DNA from: Phoronis australis
Taxonomy: Eukaryota; Phoronida; Phoronidae
Assembly: GCA_002633005.1 (NCBI GenBank)
Contig: NMRA01000240.1
Span: forward strand, 415,643 to 479,642
Length of the DNA: 64,000 nucleotides
Direction: 5' to 3'
Below the pieces are notes generated by a model, which was given only the letters and a program-made list of their open reading frames with translations, made no database searches and was not told the origin of the DNA. The translations under genes and the position numbers were made by a program. Positions 45,201-53,509 of this stretch are shown here, one piece after another. Position 1 is the first letter of the stretch. Each line of letters begins with the position of its first letter.

Positions 45201-47509
45201 GAAGTGTTATGGTCATAAAAGACACAACTTCAACTGAGAACTATTTTGTTAGTGAAGCAACGAATACATAGGTGATTATCATGACTTTAAGCAAGTGAGA
45301 CTTAAAGCCATTTTGTTTGTGCCTGCTGGATTGCCTATGATAATAGCTGACTTTTGAAATAGCCACACCATATCTAAATACGTTAACCTGCCAGATTAGT
45401 GTTCAGCACCACCTACAGATCTCGCAGGTGTGAGGTTTCAACCAACTGGTATAAACAGCGCTTTAACACCTTTCCTGCCATTAATACTGGCATATTTCTA
45501 CTGCTGTGCAGTGGGATATACTAATGCCTAATGCCTTATACAAAATGGCAAGTCTCTTGAAAGATCAAATGATGAGCAAGGATGTCTTGTTCCATAGACT
45601 GCAAAGCCAATGTCTGCCGCTGATGAAACCGGAGAACTCTGATCCCAGCCCCTGTCAAAAAGTGATAAATTAATGAACTTTAACTAATCAAACAATGGAA
45701 GAAGCTGACCGTGGCATTTATTCCTCTGTTATTTGAATTAATGAATCAAATAACGTAGTAATTGAATTTCTGTCAACCAAATCTGAGTCAGAATCAATCG
45801 GAAGGCACTTCCAACCTCTCAGTATTCTAGAGAGTGCCAATATGAAGAAAAGTCCCCTTTGGCAGAGAAATAAATTACATAACCTCAAAGCTAAGGTGTG
45901 GAGTCTCATGATCATCTATCATTATGTGGAATACAACAGCACTCCTACGATTATATTATTATTATTCACTTTCACCAAGGTCAATAGGTTCCTTTTCAGA
46001 CCCCAAAACTATGATAATAACCAACGCTACATGAGAAGAGGTCATTATCAGTTTTTGTTTGTCAGTCTTTACTTGCATAAAGAAATCACATAGACCAGCC
46101 GCACGGGACTCAGATACATGGAGCTTGCGATGTCAATATGACGCAATATTGGAAAGTATGACACAGGACAAAAATGGCGGAAAACACCAAGAGCCCTACG
46201 GCATCATTGTTATGCCTGCAGCCAAAGAGTTGAGTGTTTTGGTACTGCCATTGAGTCAAGGGTTTTTTGGTTCGGCCATGGAGTTTAGTTAATTGTATTT
46301 AGTAAATACCTGGTATCAATGAAAATCATATTATAATTTTCACTTACACTGAAAAACAACATCTGCATGCCCGAACTTATCCGCAAGTCATCCAAACCAG
46401 TACATCTACGTAAATGTATTCTTTATTGAAATACATTAAACAGCTTATTATTTAAAATGACTTATTCTTATTAAAATGACATAGGCAAAAAATTGAATAT
46501 CAGGCCTCAAAAGCGAGGCCCTCTATATTAATATAGGGGGCCTCGCCGAAAGGCCGCTTTTCGGCATGGCTGCCTATGTTAATATAGGGGGCCTCGCTTT
46601 TGAGGCCTGAAATTCAATTTCTTGCCTATGTCATTTTAATAAGAATAAGTCATTTTAAATAATAAGCTGCTCTGATACAGTTTTAAAAACTCATTTCTTA
46701 TTATGTATGTATTCCAAATTCAGATATTTTTCTGTTGTATCAAAACAAACAAACATTCTGTATTTTGTGAAAGTAAGACATTGGAAATTCTTTAGATTAG
46801 GACTGTTTGCATACAAGTTGTTTGTTTTGTGACTTAAAAACTCAAATGGCACTGTTAAATGCCTGCAACTCACAGTGCATGGCAACAAATGGAAAGTATG
46901 GAAAGTCGGTCTGTTTTCTTAAGGGAGACAGTCAGACCTGAAGAACCTGTTCATCGATAAAAGGGCTCTCGTGTGATTAGCTCAGAAGTTCCGTTCAGTG
47001 GGCCCAGCCATGAAGCCTGCGCACATCTGATGCACCACAAATGACCAGTGCTGTAGTGGTAAAATTAGAGGTAAGTAGGCGCCCAAAGCCCACAGTATCA
47101 CCTTGAGTACTGCAACGTAACTTACGGTGCGTAGGCACTACGTTCAAGTGCCAAAAGATGGTTGGCTACGCCTACGCCCCACTACAGCACTGCAAATGAC
47201 ATCAGAACACCTGCACTGTTTTTTGGTTTAGTGAATTTCAATATGGCACGGATATGTCAAAGGTGAGATATATATTGGACTATAGAACAGATGTAATTAG
47301 TGACAGCAACGAACAGCCACCGGCTTCTGATACTTACCAAGTTCAGTACAGAACTGCTCACATTGTACAACCATCACCTGATGTCCACATATATGACTAC
47401 AGTCAGTACACTGCTCCCGAGCAATATCACAGTATGTGCCAGGTGCACATGTGGTACGACAAGCAGCCATTGGCAAAATACCGACGGACAGGCCAAGGGC
47501 AGAAACCGC
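24117..47509 (-). CDS. BCMA/TACI-like TNF receptor superfamily member, lacking the first exon (4 exons)
   Basis: Four minus-strand exons, in transcript order 47509-47338, 44469-44317, 39097-39059 and 24235-24117, join in one frame (483 nt, 160 residues plus TAG). All three introns are phase 1, as is common for extracellular modules. The product begins with a hydrophobic stretch ([13 protein letters not shown]) that reads as the end of a signal peptide. One cysteine-rich domain follows, then a Ser/Thr-rich stalk, a transmembrane segment of about 22 residues ending CLRWKKKG, and a tail of about 60 residues. The cysteines follow C-x2-C-x3-C-x8-C-x3-C, with a Y-C-D five residues before the first of these. 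This is the spacing known for BCMA, and TACI's second domain is close to it. Those receptors bind BAFF and APRIL. An extra Cys pair lies at the start of the domain. I see no clear TRAF motif in the tail. The entry of the first exon here is phase 0, so at least one upstream exon with the start codon is missing. Ligand and role are inference. Confidence 0.78.
24236..25084. other. Receptor intron sequence, no feature
   Basis: Intron upstream of the terminal receptor exon. No repeat or exon was recognised before the element at 25085. Confidence 0.5.
25085..26348 (-). mobile_element. Hairpin-ended repeat, copy 2 (reverse orientation)
   Basis: On the minus strand it begins ATGCGCCCACATATG (26348 downward), again a local hairpin. 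It continues with a GTCC-rich stretch and about six diverged modules of CTAGTGGCA type. It ends with a diverged inverse of the start and the hairpin CAACGCTCTGCGTTG followed by CTCTT (25085). It is about 180 bp longer than copy 1, consistent with a different number of internal modules. Confidence 0.7.
26349..27289. other. Receptor intron sequence, nothing recognised
   Basis: No repeat, exon or RNA gene recognised. Open frames on both strands near 27110-27436 run into the next repeat family and lack support. Confidence 0.45.
27290..28260 (+). repeat. GAGCTAGATC module array (copy A)
   Basis: A leader (GGATCCCAGAGC and a stretch encoding no product) is followed by about six modules of roughly 110-140 bp. 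Each has TTGAGCTAGATCAA, then AAGAGGTAACCG, TTGCAAAATATTC and CTGCCAGACAAATCTAGTGG. A second copy in inverse orientation lies at about 36530-37325. The TTGATCTAGCTCAA dyad recurs in each module. No terminal inverted repeat or coding frame was identified, so the class is unknown. Confidence 0.75.
28261..29580. other. Receptor intron sequence with a short G/C palindrome
   Basis: Around 29229-29268 a G-rich run is followed by an inverse C-rich run (GGGGGGGTTCGGGGGTT, then AACCCCTCCCCC). This resembles the sequence at 63869-63902 that follows a hAT-like terminus. Otherwise nothing is recognised. Confidence 0.4.
29581..29733 (-). repeat. 3' LTR of the retrotransposon
   Basis: 153 bp, about 90% alike to the other LTR. 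It starts and ends with an inverted CGCCAG/CTGGCG pair instead of the usual TG/CA. On the element strand it contains CAATAAACC, a likely poly(A) signal. A purine run (GTGGAGAAAGAGAAG) lies just upstream on the element strand and may be the polypurine tract. Confidence 0.85.
29763..32093 (-). pseudogene. pol: Retrotransposon pol fragment: RT end, RNase H, integrase
   Basis: An open frame of 776 codons. Residues about 1-50 are the end of a reverse transcriptase with the catalytic DD intact (LADDLYCG). RNase H follows with its acidic residues visible (TDGS at about 88, a Glu at about 130, TDS at about 158). The integrase has an N-terminal His/Cys zinc region (about 335-375). Its core has a D-D-E triad: Asp in FAADV, Asp in VRVDPAPGF and Glu in [10 protein letters not shown]. 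No chromodomain is visible. The last 100 residues are low in complexity and probably out of frame. The upstream RT is in another frame, so the polyprotein is broken. Confidence 0.88.
31972..32523 (-). pseudogene. pol: Retrotransposon reverse transcriptase, N-terminal fragment
   Basis: It contains the finger and palm start of a reverse transcriptase ([15 protein letters not shown], then [10 protein letters not shown]). The residue that should be the first catalytic Asp before LTSAF is Tyr. The frame shifts near 32090 relative to the downstream pol frame and near 32450 relative to the upstream frame. It overlaps both neighbours in different frames. Confidence 0.8.
32399..32893 (-). pseudogene. 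Retrotransposon region between protease and RT
   Basis: This open frame carries the linker typical before the reverse transcriptase and ends in a segment with [18 protein letters not shown], after which the RT frame takes over in a different phase. No enzyme motif is visible. Confidence 0.6.
33149..33523 (-). pseudogene. Retrotransposon zinc knuckle and retropepsin fragment
   Basis: The start holds the second half of a zinc knuckle (HFLSKC). The first two cysteines (CPLC) lie in another frame, separated by a GT run (plus about 33505-33514). That is consistent with slippage. Further on, [14 protein letters not shown] is a retropepsin active site (Asp-Thr-Gly-Ala). The frame ends at 33149 before the linker to RT. 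Confidence 0.75.
33426..34182 (-). pseudogene. Retrotransposon gag-like remnant in three frames
   Basis: Open frames 33787-34182, 33702-33896 and 33426-33638 follow each other in different phases. The first contains a helical capsid-like region ([26 protein letters not shown]). The position next to the zinc knuckle and the order within the element support gag. Sequence identity to a known gag family is not established here. Confidence 0.6.
34468..34626 (-). repeat. 5' LTR of the retrotransposon
   Basis: 159 bp. It differs from the 3' LTR by a few substitutions and a small insertion. On the element strand it is followed directly by TGGTGGCAATGTTAT, a candidate primer-binding site beginning TGG. 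Confidence 0.85.
34627..36529. other. Receptor intron sequence with a short tandem repeat
   Basis: No exon recognised. At about 35935-35990 three units of a short repeat (GTGAACCTTCGAGTT type) occur. Confidence 0.45.
36530..37325 (-). repeat. GAGCTAGATC module array (copy B, inverse of copy A)
   Basis: Read on the minus strand it has the same leader (GGATCCCAGAGC, then GGTATCCTGATGCTTGGAAA) and about five of the same modules as 27290-28260. The two copies flank the LTR element in opposite orientation about 8-9 kb apart and could pair in single-stranded form. Confidence 0.75.
37326..38202. other. Receptor intron sequence, nothing recognised
   Basis: AT-rich stretch without exon, repeat or RNA gene signal. 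Confidence 0.45.
38203..38632. mobile_element. Foldback element (430 bp) with about 190-bp arms
   Basis: The ends CAAGGTACCTAAACTAC and its inverse match, and arms of about 180-190 bp are inverted copies around a short centre (about 38394-38454). Each arm is made of short degenerate units of the GGACTCA(C/T)AAACACGG type. The flanks share TTTTA on both sides, a possible 5-bp target duplication, but in AT-rich sequence. A half copy lies at about 61585-61838. Confidence 0.8.
38633..39289. other. Receptor intron sequence around the microexon
   Basis: Apart from the 39-nt exon at 39059-39097, no feature is recognised. Confidence 0.4.
39059..39097 (-). CDS. Receptor exon: 39-nt cytoplasmic microexon
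   Basis: On the minus strand the acceptor has a strong pyrimidine tract (gttcttttcttttcttatcag) and the donor is gtgagt. It enters and leaves in phase 1 and encodes [13 protein letters not shown]. It is supported by the strength of both splice sites and by keeping the frame between the transmembrane exon and the last exon. Confidence 0.7.
39290..39717 (-). repeat. Decayed hairpin-ended repeat copy
   Basis: It ends in ATATGTGGATGCATAAAA, close to the terminus of 25085-26348, and contains a GCCACTAGGGTGCACAGAGG module. The other end is not recognisable. Confidence 0.6.
40880..42010 (-). repeat. Decayed modules of the hairpin-ended repeat
   Basis: Repeats of GCCACTAGGAGGCACAGAAT, CAAATTTCATGAAAA and AGGAGTGCCACAGTAGTCCA match the core modules of the complete copies. 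The 149-codon frame at 40810-41259 runs through this and is not a gene. Confidence 0.6.
42540..42720 (-). repeat. Tandem repeat of about 50-60 bp, three units
   Basis: Units carry AACATGACAGTTTTTAAAAT and GACATGAGGCAAA(T/C)GAC. The minus-strand frame over it repeats [11 protein letters not shown]-like peptides and is a by-product. Confidence 0.85.
43190..44080 (-). repeat. Decayed hairpin-ended repeat modules
   Basis: Contains ATCACTAGGTGGCACAGCGG and a GTTTAGGAGACACAGCAATG match to the repeat terminus region. Boundaries are uncertain. Confidence 0.45.
44317..44469 (-). CDS. Receptor exon: stalk and transmembrane segment
   Basis: On the minus strand the acceptor is ttttgctatttcag and the donor is gtaatg. 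The exon enters in phase 1 and leaves in phase 1, 153 nt. It encodes a Ser/Thr-rich stalk ([17 protein letters not shown]) and then [20 protein letters not shown] with [10 protein letters not shown], a membrane span with a basic stop-transfer sequence. The frame continues exactly from the cysteine-rich exon. Confidence 0.85.
44470..46440. other. Receptor intron sequence, nothing recognised
   Basis: No supported exon. The plus-strand frames at 45842 and 46059 have no domain or splice support. Confidence 0.45.
46441..46669. mobile_element. Near-perfect palindromic element (229 bp)
   Basis: The arms start CAGCTTATTATTTAAAATGA and are inverse copies of about 100 bp with about 95% identity. They include CAGGCCTCAAAAGCGAGGCC and end at a GC-rich centre near 46541-46575. 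It is a MITE or foldback element. No clean target duplication was seen. Confidence 0.8.
47046..47192. mobile_element. hAT-type MITE (147 bp) with perfect 8-bp target duplication
   Basis: The inverted ends are CAGTGCTGTAGTGG (14 of 14 bases). CAAATGAC occurs directly on both sides (47038-47045 and 47193-47200). CAGTG termini with 8-bp duplications are the signature of hAT transposons. It lies 146 bases from the receptor exon, in the intron downstream of the reading frame's upstream side. Confidence 0.92.
47338..47509 (-). CDS. Receptor exon: signal peptide end and BCMA/TACI-type cysteine-rich domain
   Basis: On the minus strand the acceptor is attactttttcag at 47510 and the donor is gtaagt at 47337. 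The exon holds 57 codons plus one base. Eight cysteines lie at exon residues 17, 21, 27, 34, 37, 41, 50 and 54. The last five (CTDCSHIC to CEQFC) have the spacing of the BCMA cysteine-rich domain. The first 16 residues are hydrophobic, small and uncharged, as in the last part of a signal peptide. A long open frame on the opposite strand here (from 47254) is a shadow. Confidence 0.8.
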
Positions 47510-48300
47510 CTGAAAAAGTAATATCAATTCACATTTTGGTAACTAAAACTGGCATTGTACCATCTGTTAACTGTCAATATTGAATTTTGAATCTAATTTA
47601 GCACTTGTTTAAAGACATCACATCTGTCCAACTCTAAACTTGAATTAATTCCAAATGAGCCAGCAACTGAAGCCACAGGCAATCTGCACATGAGTTATTT
47701 TCGAATTTGCATGGCTCTGAAGCAATTCCATGAGTAGATGATGGTTTGGATGTTCTTGATGGTTACAGTGCTGAAAATAGAATTGTCTCCATTAGGATTA
47801 TAAGAGTACAAGATCTAATTCATTTGTTTTTTAGCCATGCAACTTACACAGGGCGAATGGAACCTTTAACAGCCATTTGTCATAGTTTGACCAAATTGTC
47901 TCCCGCTATAACCCCAGCATTTTTAGGTTATGATTCTGGGAGCTGGGTTGTAAATTTTTGTATAAAGATATGTGACCGTGGTAGGAGATATAAGGTCATA
48001 TATTATATGACTAATACAATTACAATAGTTAGTGAATAAAATAAGTAAAATAAAAATGACAATCTCTGCGTCGACCACGGGGAGGACAGAATAGTCCGAC
48101 AGTATTTTTAGTTGTATTGTTTTGTTATGTTATTCTGTTTGATTGGCATGACCCCTGAGTTAAGTACAGTGATGATGTAATTTGTGTACTACAAAATAGT
48201 GTGGAACTTTCTAGAAGACTGAAGTCAGAATAGTGAATTTGTTTACTACAAAGGCGATATTTTCTCAAATGAGACAATATTATTTAATTAGTCTCAAAGT
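47510..48300. other. Upstream of the receptor's cysteine-rich exon; first exon not found
   Basis: The missing first exon with the start codon should lie here or further up, ending in phase 0. I found no convincing candidate. Confidence 0.4.
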
Positions 48301-49850
48301 GTGCGGAACGGTTCCGCACTTTTTTAATATCCACTTAGGGCCATAAAAAATGGTATGTAACAAATCTATACCTCACCCAAAACATGTTTACAATGTTACA
48401 TTTTTATTTCCTCAATAAGCATTTTCTTAATTAAAAGTTCAATTTTTGCCTTGCGGAATATTCTGCAAATGTGCGGAATATTCCGCAGATTTTGCGGAAT
48501 ATTCCGCAGATTTTGCGGAATATTACGCAGTGCGCAAGTTTTGTGGAATACTGTGACTTGAGAAATATTATGTATATTTTGTGGAATAATAATCAAAATA
48601 ATAATTTATTTTTAAAAATCAATGTGAAAGTTCCAGAAGGGTTCCACAAACAGAAAAGTTTAGCACAGGACTAAAATTTTTAATTTTCTTCCGGCCCAAT
48701 AAACATGAATTACATTCCATTCTCAATAGTACTTGAGAGTATAATGTGCCCACTCTCAATAATATATTAATCAATGTGACGGTTGCAGAAGGGTTCCACA
48801 TGCGGAACGGTTCCGCAAACAGAATAGTTTTTTGGAGAACAATTTTTTCTCATGACCAATAAAGTTAAAATGCATTCCATAATCAATACCACTTGAAAGT
48901 ATCAATGTGACAATCCTAATAATAATTACTTGATCAATGTGACAGTTGCGGAACCATTCCGCATGCGGAATTGTTCTGTATGGGGAGAGATTTCCCAAAC
49001 AGAATGGTTTTGCTGGGTATTTGATTTCACCAATCAACTTAAAATGCATTACATTATCAATGCCACTTGAAAGCATCGATGTGACAATCCTAACAGTAAT
49101 TAGTTGATCAATGTGACAGTTGCGGAACCGATCCTCACAAGTTTTAAAAAATTTTGAAATATACTCAGTCTATTCTCAATAGCATGTGGAAATATCAATG
49201 TGTCAACATGAGCAATGATTAATCAGTGGGGAACTTTCTGAATGGTTTGTGATGCAGAAACATACCTCAAGCAGACTCGAGAAAAATTGACATCTTGTCT
49301 TTGCCATTTTACCGATTTTGGCAGAACCTTAACACAAGCCATGAAATATTCAAATCTTAACGTACAACAACCATTAAACATAAAAGTATCAGAATTTGTA
49401 CCCTAACAATAATAAATTAATAAATGTGACAGTTACGGAACCGTTCCGCATGCGGAACCGTTCCGCAAACAATACTTTTGTGATCCTCACAAGTTTTAAA
49501 AAAATTTTCTTGCACATTTCAGTTGAAATATACTCTATTTTCAATAGCATATGGAAATATCAATGTGTCAACATGAGCAATGATTAATCAGTGGGGAACT
49601 TGCTGAATGATTTGTGATGCAGAAACCTATACCTCAAGCAGACTCGAGGAAAAATCGACATATTGTCTATGACATTTTACCGCTTTTGGTAGAACCTTAA
49701 CACAAGCCATGAAATATTCAAATCTTAACGTACAAGCATTAAACATAAAAGTATCAGAATTTGTACCCTAACAATAATTAATTAATAAATGTGACAGTTG
49801 CGGAACCGTTCCGCATGCGGAACCGTTCCACAAACAATACGTTTGTGAAC
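48300..49850. repeat. Cluster of GCGGAA dyads and a tandem duplication of about 360 bp
   Basis: Palindromes occur at about 48302-48320 (GTGCGGAACGGTTCCGCAC), three tandem GCGGAATATTCCGC units at about 48474-48535, and further ones near 48800, 48950, 49130, 49436 and 49798. The last two have the double form TTGCGGAACCGTTCCGCA followed by an inverse unit. From about 49136 a unit of about 360 bp with CTCACAAGTTTTAAA repeats in tandem (next starts near 49488 and 49850). No coding signal. Confidence 0.8.
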
Positions 49851-50244
49851 CTCACAAGTTTAAAAAAATTTTTTTGGACATTTCAGTTGAAATATACTCT
49901 ATGCATCCACTGCATCCATTTACCACCACGCTCTTTTCGAAGCCATCTACTATAGTAGGTAATGGGGGACTCCCTTTCCCATATTCGTGTGTGGCAATGA
50001 GGCTTTTCATATCAAAAACTGTATGATATTCGGCTAACCTCAAAATCAAACTCTGTTTCGTGATTTGATAATTGGCCCAGTTAAGTTAAACACCCAGTAT
50101 AATCAATGGGGAACATAATATGATATTTCAAAATTATACAAAAGTTTTAGGTTGTAATAAGTCCCATTTCTTGTCCAATTTTAAAAACCTAATCACATAC
50201 ACTTTTCACAAACTATTCAAATATGTAATTACATGTTAATATTT

Positions 50245-50890
50245 TGATGACCTTTCCACTAATTGACCTCTTCCGGTGCATTATGAGTCCCGATGAGGGA
50301 AAAATTCTAAACTCAATTAAAAGTGTGGTTGATGCTAAGAATCACAGATGTTTTACTATAAGCACTTCAGAATACATGATGAATGAATTGGTCAAACTTT
50401 CAGAAGAAAAATGCACCTAATGACCCCATGGGTGCACCAAATGGCCTGAAAATTTAGAATTCAAACTCAATCACATTTAGTAAACAGATATGTAATTTTC
50501 AAGTCTCTAGCTCAAAATTTTAGTTTGCACTCAATGACCTTCGACCTATTTTTTCTGATTGGTTAAGCCTACTGCGTAGTAAAGTAGGTTGTTCAATTGG
50601 CTTGTTGACTTACACCTGTGTGCTGAAGCTGAAAAGAATTCCTTGAAAAATGTAGGAGATATAACATTTTGAACGTTAAATTATCAGGTCATTTGGTGCA
50701 CCCATGGGGTCATCAAGTGAATTTTTCTTCTGAAAGTTTGACCAATTCATTCATGTTGTATTCTAAAGTGCTTAAAGAAAAACATCTGTGATTTTTAGTA
50801 TTAACCACACTTTTAATCGAGTTTACAATTATTCTCTCATCGGGGCTCATAATGCACCGGAAGAAGTCAATTAGTGGAAAGGTTCCATCA
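50245..50890. mobile_element. Element with about 220-bp inverted ends (646 bp)
   Basis: The arms (about 50245-50467 and 50668-50890) start TTGATG then ACCTTTCCACTAATTGAC, share CTTCCGGTGCATTATGAG and reach inward through GGTGCACC. The loop of about 200 bp has no frame. Superfamily unknown, as no clean target duplication is visible. Confidence 0.75.
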
Positions 50891-50924
50891 ATGCTTTCAT
50901 TTATAGGTTGTATTTAGTTGTCTA

Positions 50925-51223
50925 TAGCATAGTCGGGGGCCCACCCCCTCCCCCCTTGGCTGCCGCCAGCAAAATGAAACAGAAAGAGCGTAGAAAAAGA
51001 GAGTTCACTAACTAGGACCGGTAGCGATTGGGGGCTCAGATCCCAGATTGTGGTGGAATCGTGTTCCCTTTGTTTTTAGTCAACCGATAAATTTTCTGAA
51101 CAGGTCTGCATCCTCAGCTCCCACAACTTTAGGGTGCCCTGTGCACATACAATCGCGCTTTGCCCCGTTCCCTGAGGCAACATGCTGGGCCGCCCCCCTT
51201 ATGGTATCCTAGATCCGCCACTG
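50925..51223. mobile_element. hAT-like terminus fragment
   Basis: It ends in GATCCGCCACTG at 51223, the inverse of CAGTGGCGGATC seen at 63857. A C-rich/G-rich start near 50933 is weakly similar. The left terminus is too diverged to call. Confidence 0.45.
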
Positions 51224-53500
51224 TATAGTACATAAAATATCTGAATGCAATGAGTGATCTTGTTTGAATCCGCTGACAAATAAATTATCATCGTCAAAAT
51301 GTGGAAACAGAGAATAATAGATTTTCCATTTACTTGATTTTCTTATAGATCCAACATTCAACTACTGAAAATAAATCTGGATCCTTGTTCACTTTTCGAA
51401 ACTCGTTGTATATGTATTTGTCACAGGTATTATGCACGGCAACATGAAAACAATTTTGTCTGTAATGCGTATTTTTGATTGGAGAGATTTGTATGTATAA
51501 AATTATCGTGTTTGCATAAAAGGAATTTAAACTATTTATTTTAAACAGGTTTCAAGCAGCTTCCTGTATTCCAGAAAGTCACGGATAAGAGGAAGAGTCA
51601 CCCTCAACTGACGCAGCACGTTCAAGCTACTAAAATCAGGGACACACAACTGGTCTCATTGACAGCACATGTTAGTGAACATCTTTATCGCTTACACAGA
51701 ATCGGTGATAATCATTCATGCTACTGTGCCCTGTCTGTAAGTCAACAGATTGGCCAAAGTTCGAGGACCCCATTTCATTCCTGTTACAGTATTTGAAGCT
51801 GCTTTCCAATGAATCACCTTAAATGCAGCATATGTCCCTCTCCGGTCTATGTAACCTAATCTGCCCGATAGATCAGTCTATATTTCTTTTATTAAATGGC
51901 TACTGATGCTTCTTTAATGCTAGTTTGATGTACTGACATTGTCTGCTTACTTTGTTGTCAGGGTTTATGATTTTTATGGTATCTGATTGGTCACATTGCT
52001 AGTTGCGTGATATCCTGGTGGCGTAAATGAAAAGTGTTATTCCACAGGGTGGTGGGTCAAAATTATCAAACTGTGTTCCAGACAATCAGAGGACAGAAGT
52101 ATCAGTTATCATGTAATGAAACATGAGTAACCCAAAATTTAATGTCAGGACATAAGGTTATGTGGCACCTTACTGACAAATATCTACAAACTTTGGAATT
52201 TAACTTTCTAAAACACTACTTTAATTCATGAAAGTAGAGAGTCTGTATATAATGACTTTATATATCAATCTGCCATTATTTGGGTCCCTTGACCATATTT
52301 TTAATAAGATTCCGGAAAAAGGAATACATTCATAAAAAACAGTGGAGTCGATAACATGACCAATTTTCTTTTTATTTAAATGTTCAAGATGGAATCTGAT
52401 AAATGCCGATTCTGTTTTTTTAGTAACCCTTTTCGTTTTAATCAATGTTTGAGTTCTTCATGAAATTACTGAAAGTCCCTGTTTTAGCTAGCCCTCCCAT
52501 GCCAACGTAGACCAGTCAAAAGACAAACTCTAAAAGCCTGATGGGGAACAGTGCATAAAGTACAAGATCTGAAAGTTTTTATTGGAATCCTATCAGCCAT
52601 TTGCAAGATATGTTTTCAGCTTTACCAAGTTTAGACATTTGTCTAGGATCTCCCATAACCTTAACCTGATGCTTGAACACTTTTCTTTTACTGTGCAGTG
52701 AATGATGTCGTATAACTGTTGGTCTTCACATACGCCATATGTTGATCACATCAGGTGTAAACAGAAAGTCCTAGGTTCAAACCTTGGCCTTGGTCGGGAC
52801 AGAGAGCATTTTAGATGTAACTATGTATCACCTGATGTCAACAAATTGACGGACTTCAACAGAAGTCTCCAAGACTGCCAAATTTGGTTAAACTTCTTAC
52901 CAAAACTAATTCGTCAGTTTACGTAGTTGAACTTTTGTCAGAGTTGAATGTCATCATTGTGTCTAGTCCTTAATTTTTTGTTTGTGACTGGTCTTGCTCA
53001 ATAAGTTGTTTTTGTTGAGATTTAACTAGAATTGGATTGGATTCTATTGGAAAAGAAACAAATAAATATTTTATTAGTCTTGTCAAATTACGACATTGTG
53101 TAGTTTAGTTTGTAAAATACTGTATGCCAGCCTTTGTACCTTAATTACACAGTTTATTTTATGTTGTATTATAATTTGGTGGTATGTTAGAAAAAATAAA
53201 AACTAAGACCTGTCCATGCATATATTGTTAAAGCAAAGTCACATTCTTATTTTTAAATATCTTTAAAAGCTATCCACCATTTTCGTTGTAACATACATCA
53301 TCTCCAGTGAGAGACTACGGTCCACCTGCACTAACATGGAGAACATGTTTTCCGTGATCCCCTGGGGTTTCCAAAAAGAATGGACCCAACTCTAGGATTT
53401 CATTTTTTGTCTATGAAAGTGTCTCATTGAAGGTATTAAAATTTTTGATACAATTGAAAATGTGAAACCCCATACTGTTTTAAGTACTGGTTAAATTTGA
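51224..53500. other. Non-coding stretch with one unassigned open segment
   Basis: From an acceptor-like ttttaaacag at 51548 the frame is open to a stop near 51797 (FKQLPVFQKVTDKRKSHPQL and onward). It has no start codon, domain or partner exon, so I do not call it a gene. A GGTTCAAACC near 52774 resembles a tRNA B box without a matching A box. Confidence 0.35.
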
Positions 53501-53509
53501 AATTATGTA

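Noticed and set aside
47254-47583. 109-codon plus-strand frame over the receptor exon
   Set aside because: It is the shadow of the minus-strand cysteine-rich exon, which has the splice sites and cysteine pattern.
47800-47900. Candidate first receptor exon with donor tgt/gtaagt on the minus strand (near 47840)
   Set aside because: The short frame is not hydrophobic and ends in the wrong phase for the following exon.
47746-48039. Plus-strand frame of 97 codons upstream of the receptor
   Set aside because: It has no domain, no splice context and lies in AT-rich DNA.
48396-48674. Frames with repeated LRNIPQN-like peptides on both strands
   Set aside because: They derive from tandem GCGGAATATTCCGC palindromes, which read similarly on both strands.
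48300-49850. CRISPR-like array of spaced repeats
   Set aside because: The setting is an animal genome. The repeats are diverged palindromes with unequal spacing and no cas genes.
51550-51797. Open segment FKQLPVFQKVTDKRKSHPQL and onward as an exon
   Set aside because: No donor with support, no start, no partner exon and no recognisable family.
52700-52800. Possible tRNA-derived SINE near 52774
   Set aside because: The GGTTCAAACC resembles a B box, but no A box at proper spacing and no tail were found.
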